Positions 19,994 through 21,665 of a stretch of DNA of 21,665 nt are shown here, one piece after another. The position numbers and the translations under genes were made by a program. Source of the stretch: Parasitella parasitica. Its lineage: Eukaryota; Mucoromycota; Mucoromycetes; Mucorales; Mucoraceae. The first letter of the stretch is position 1. Each line of letters opens with the position of its first letter. Where the stretch lies: positions 1 to 21,665 of the forward strand of contig MU619457.1 of assembly GCA_025201805.1 (NCBI GenBank), in the 5' to 3' direction. Under the pieces are notes generated by a model, which saw only the letters and a program-made list of their open reading frames with translations, did no database searches and was not told the DNA's origin.

Positions 19994-21027
19994 ATGAAAA
20001 TATATCACCATTTATTTCATGCTTTGTTTTATGCGTATTTTTAATTGGTTTCTAAAAATGAGATGTAGTTGGCTTAAGGTAGATTTCTCAAAAATCAACA
20101 AACTGGGATGGAACTGTAAAAACAAACCAAAGCATTTGTTAACTTCATTCTGTTATGTCAAAATAAGCCGGTCAAATAAATCTTCCAAAGAGTTATACTT
20201 TTGTTAGAAATGCATATTTTAGATGTATTTATATAAACCAAATTATGTGTTAACGTCGTAATGTATGACTTTAGCCCCTTGGTCTGGCTACAAGCCTTAT
20301 AGCATGTTAGATATATATGAATAATTGCTATTCAATAATGTATTGATTATAAATTGACAGATAGTATGTTTGCCGACTGTAAAAACAAAAATATACTATT
20401 CAATAAATAATAAATCAATATAAAAAGGACTAGTTCTCTGTAATATAAATAAATATACATTGGGGAAAATGTATGTATAATAATGTAAAGTTAAGTTTAC
20501 GAGAGAAAAAGGTTGTTTATTATCAATGTCGACATGTGCCAAGCATATGCGACCTGCATTAGGATCAATTTACATATAAAGATGTCTAACATAAATGGTA
20601 CACAAAGCCTACTTGCACGCATCAACACTCCTCCTTGGTTTATGTTTGTTTCATTTAATTCTTGTTATCTCTTATATCTTCTATCATATACAATCCCCTC
20701 CTGTGCTCATTTTCAAGTCGTGAAAAGAAAAAAGCAATATTTTTTCGTTGGATAATGCTGATTTAAACAAAGGTAATACTGGGATATGATGGGATAATTG
20801 AAAGTATCAGACATCACATAAATGACGGATCAAAACTACATTGTAATTTGTTTGTTGTAAACCAGTTTTATGTTTCAATATAAGTAAAGGAGGCATGCTG
20901 ATTGTCTATATTCAAACAAAACGGGAAGGCTATGTGTTTTCTAATGGTGTTCATTTTTTTTTTTTTTTATTTGTACTTTTCTATAAAATCAATATTAATT
21001 TGGCTAAGTCAACACCAAAATCCTAAA
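19994..21027. other. Gene-poor AT-rich region
   Basis: No gene was recognised. The stretch 20200-20500 is very AT-rich with short TAAATA-type repetitions, and a T15-type run lies at about 20956-20971. ORFs of 60-80 codons at 20019-20207, 20513-20755 and 20902-21126 show no motif. I see no tRNA, snRNA or transposon ends. Confidence 0.4.
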
Positions 21028-21109
21028 AACAAAAAAACAGGGTTTCCCCCTGTTTTGTTGTTAGCGGGGCTTGAAATTCGACCAAAAATAGAAATTGGTA
21101 GAATTTCAA
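21028..21109. repeat. Tandem pair of hairpins (two inverted repeats)
   Basis: Two inverted repeats lie side by side. The first has arms 21028-21042 and 21048-21062 (core AAAACAGGG / CCCTGTTTT, 14 of 15 pairs, 5-nt loop). The second has arms 21071-21085 and 21095-21109 (core TTGAAATTC / GAATTTCAA plus ACCAA / TTGGT, 14 of 15 pairs, 9-nt loop). Eight bases containing GGGG separate them, and a CCCC at 21116-21119 could extend the second stem after a bulge. This could be a structured RNA, a cruciform-prone site or the core of a small non-autonomous element. Confidence 0.6.
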
Positions 21110-21665
21110 TGAATACCCCACCCTAAATAGCCGGAAAATGCCTTACCACACTTCACAGCTTCGGATAAAATGGCCCATCTCAAGAACTGCTAGAGTAAGC
21201 ACAGCCGATGAGTAGAAACAGCCTACATGCTCCTGTATGACCCGGATAAAGAACTAATGTCAAGTTTCAATGATAGGCCATCCACTTGACATGAAGATAG
21301 AACCAAACCTAATAATGTAGAACAAAAATGATTTTTCAGTTAGTAAAAAAGCTCTTACAGAAACATAATAAATGGTAATACCTGAAGAATGAACTACTGC
21401 ACTAGAAAGACGACATCCTGTATATTGTTTTCTCGTGATAGGTTCTATAAAAAACGCGTATGAGAGTGTAAGTTAGTGTCCTTTAGAAAGCGTGGGGAAT
21501 ATTCGACTTTACCCACAATCAAAGAGGTTTAACGTATAATACCAGCAATAATGAACACAAAGTGCATGCGTTTGCATCGTAGATAATCAAAGATAGGGGT
21601 ATATAGTAGTAACATAATAGCGTAGTAGTAGAAGTAGAGAAGCAGCAAAAAAAAGAGGTGGGGGT
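21110..21665. other. Right-flank region, no gene recognised
   Basis: No ORF of note or RNA gene is visible. The last 50 bases are purine-rich with GTAGTA/GAAGTAGAG repetition and end in GAGGTGGGGGT. This would fit the promoter or 5' UTR of a plus-strand gene beyond the window, but there is no direct evidence for one. Confidence 0.3.

Noticed and set aside
1-21665. tRNA, 5S rRNA, spliceosomal RNA, CRISPR or transposon genes
   Set aside because: I looked for T-loop signatures, snRNA landmarks, regular spaced repeats and transposase or reverse transcriptase motifs by eye and found none convincing; tRNAscan-SE and Infernal would be the deciding searches.

Overview
The window looks like nuclear DNA of an early-diverging filamentous fungus, most likely a Mucoromycota (Mucor-like) species. 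It is AT-rich, and its genes carry many short introns (about 50-90 nt) with GTAAGT-like donors. The recognisable proteins are typical fungal ones: a flippase-kinase-type AGC kinase, an SNT1/N-CoR-like SANT corepressor, Tvp18, a short tropomyosin, a CSC1/TMEM63 channel and an F-box/LRR protein. The placement is inferred from gene content and splicing style, not from a database search. I saw no rRNA, tRNA, snRNA, CRISPR array or intact transposon.

Layout from left to right. 1-1300: no gene recognised. 1301-3235 (-): six-exon AGC kinase of the Fpk1/NRC-2 type. 3676-9017 (-): five-exon, about 1698-residue SNT1-like corepressor with an Arg/Asp- and Ser/Arg-rich N-terminus and three SANT domains. 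9018-11194: large intergenic region with a possible broken gene on the minus strand (about 10002-10766). 11195-11984 (+): seven-exon TVP18. 12539-13038 (-): three-exon tropomyosin of only 123 residues. 13222-16267 (-): four-exon CSC1/TMEM63-like channel, whose reading frame needs a GC-AG intron. 16268-17019: intergenic, with one doubtful coding-like stretch. 17020-18948 (-): single-exon F-box/LRR protein. 18949-21665: a gene-poor stretch with two unassigned overlapping ORFs and a pair of adjacent hairpins.

The genes do not form one pathway. Several belong to general secretory, membrane and polarity biology: lipid flippase control, a Golgi/vesicle membrane protein, actin-cable tropomyosin and an osmosensitive channel. 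Tropomyosin lies only 183 bp downstream of the channel gene on the same strand, so its promoter must sit in or near the channel's 3' UTR. That short gap holds an inverted CCAAT pair and a CArG-box match. I found no convincing new multi-gene system. The best leads are the GC-AG intron with its T10A10 palindrome, the three-period tropomyosin and its promoter, the broken gene and the tandem hairpins.
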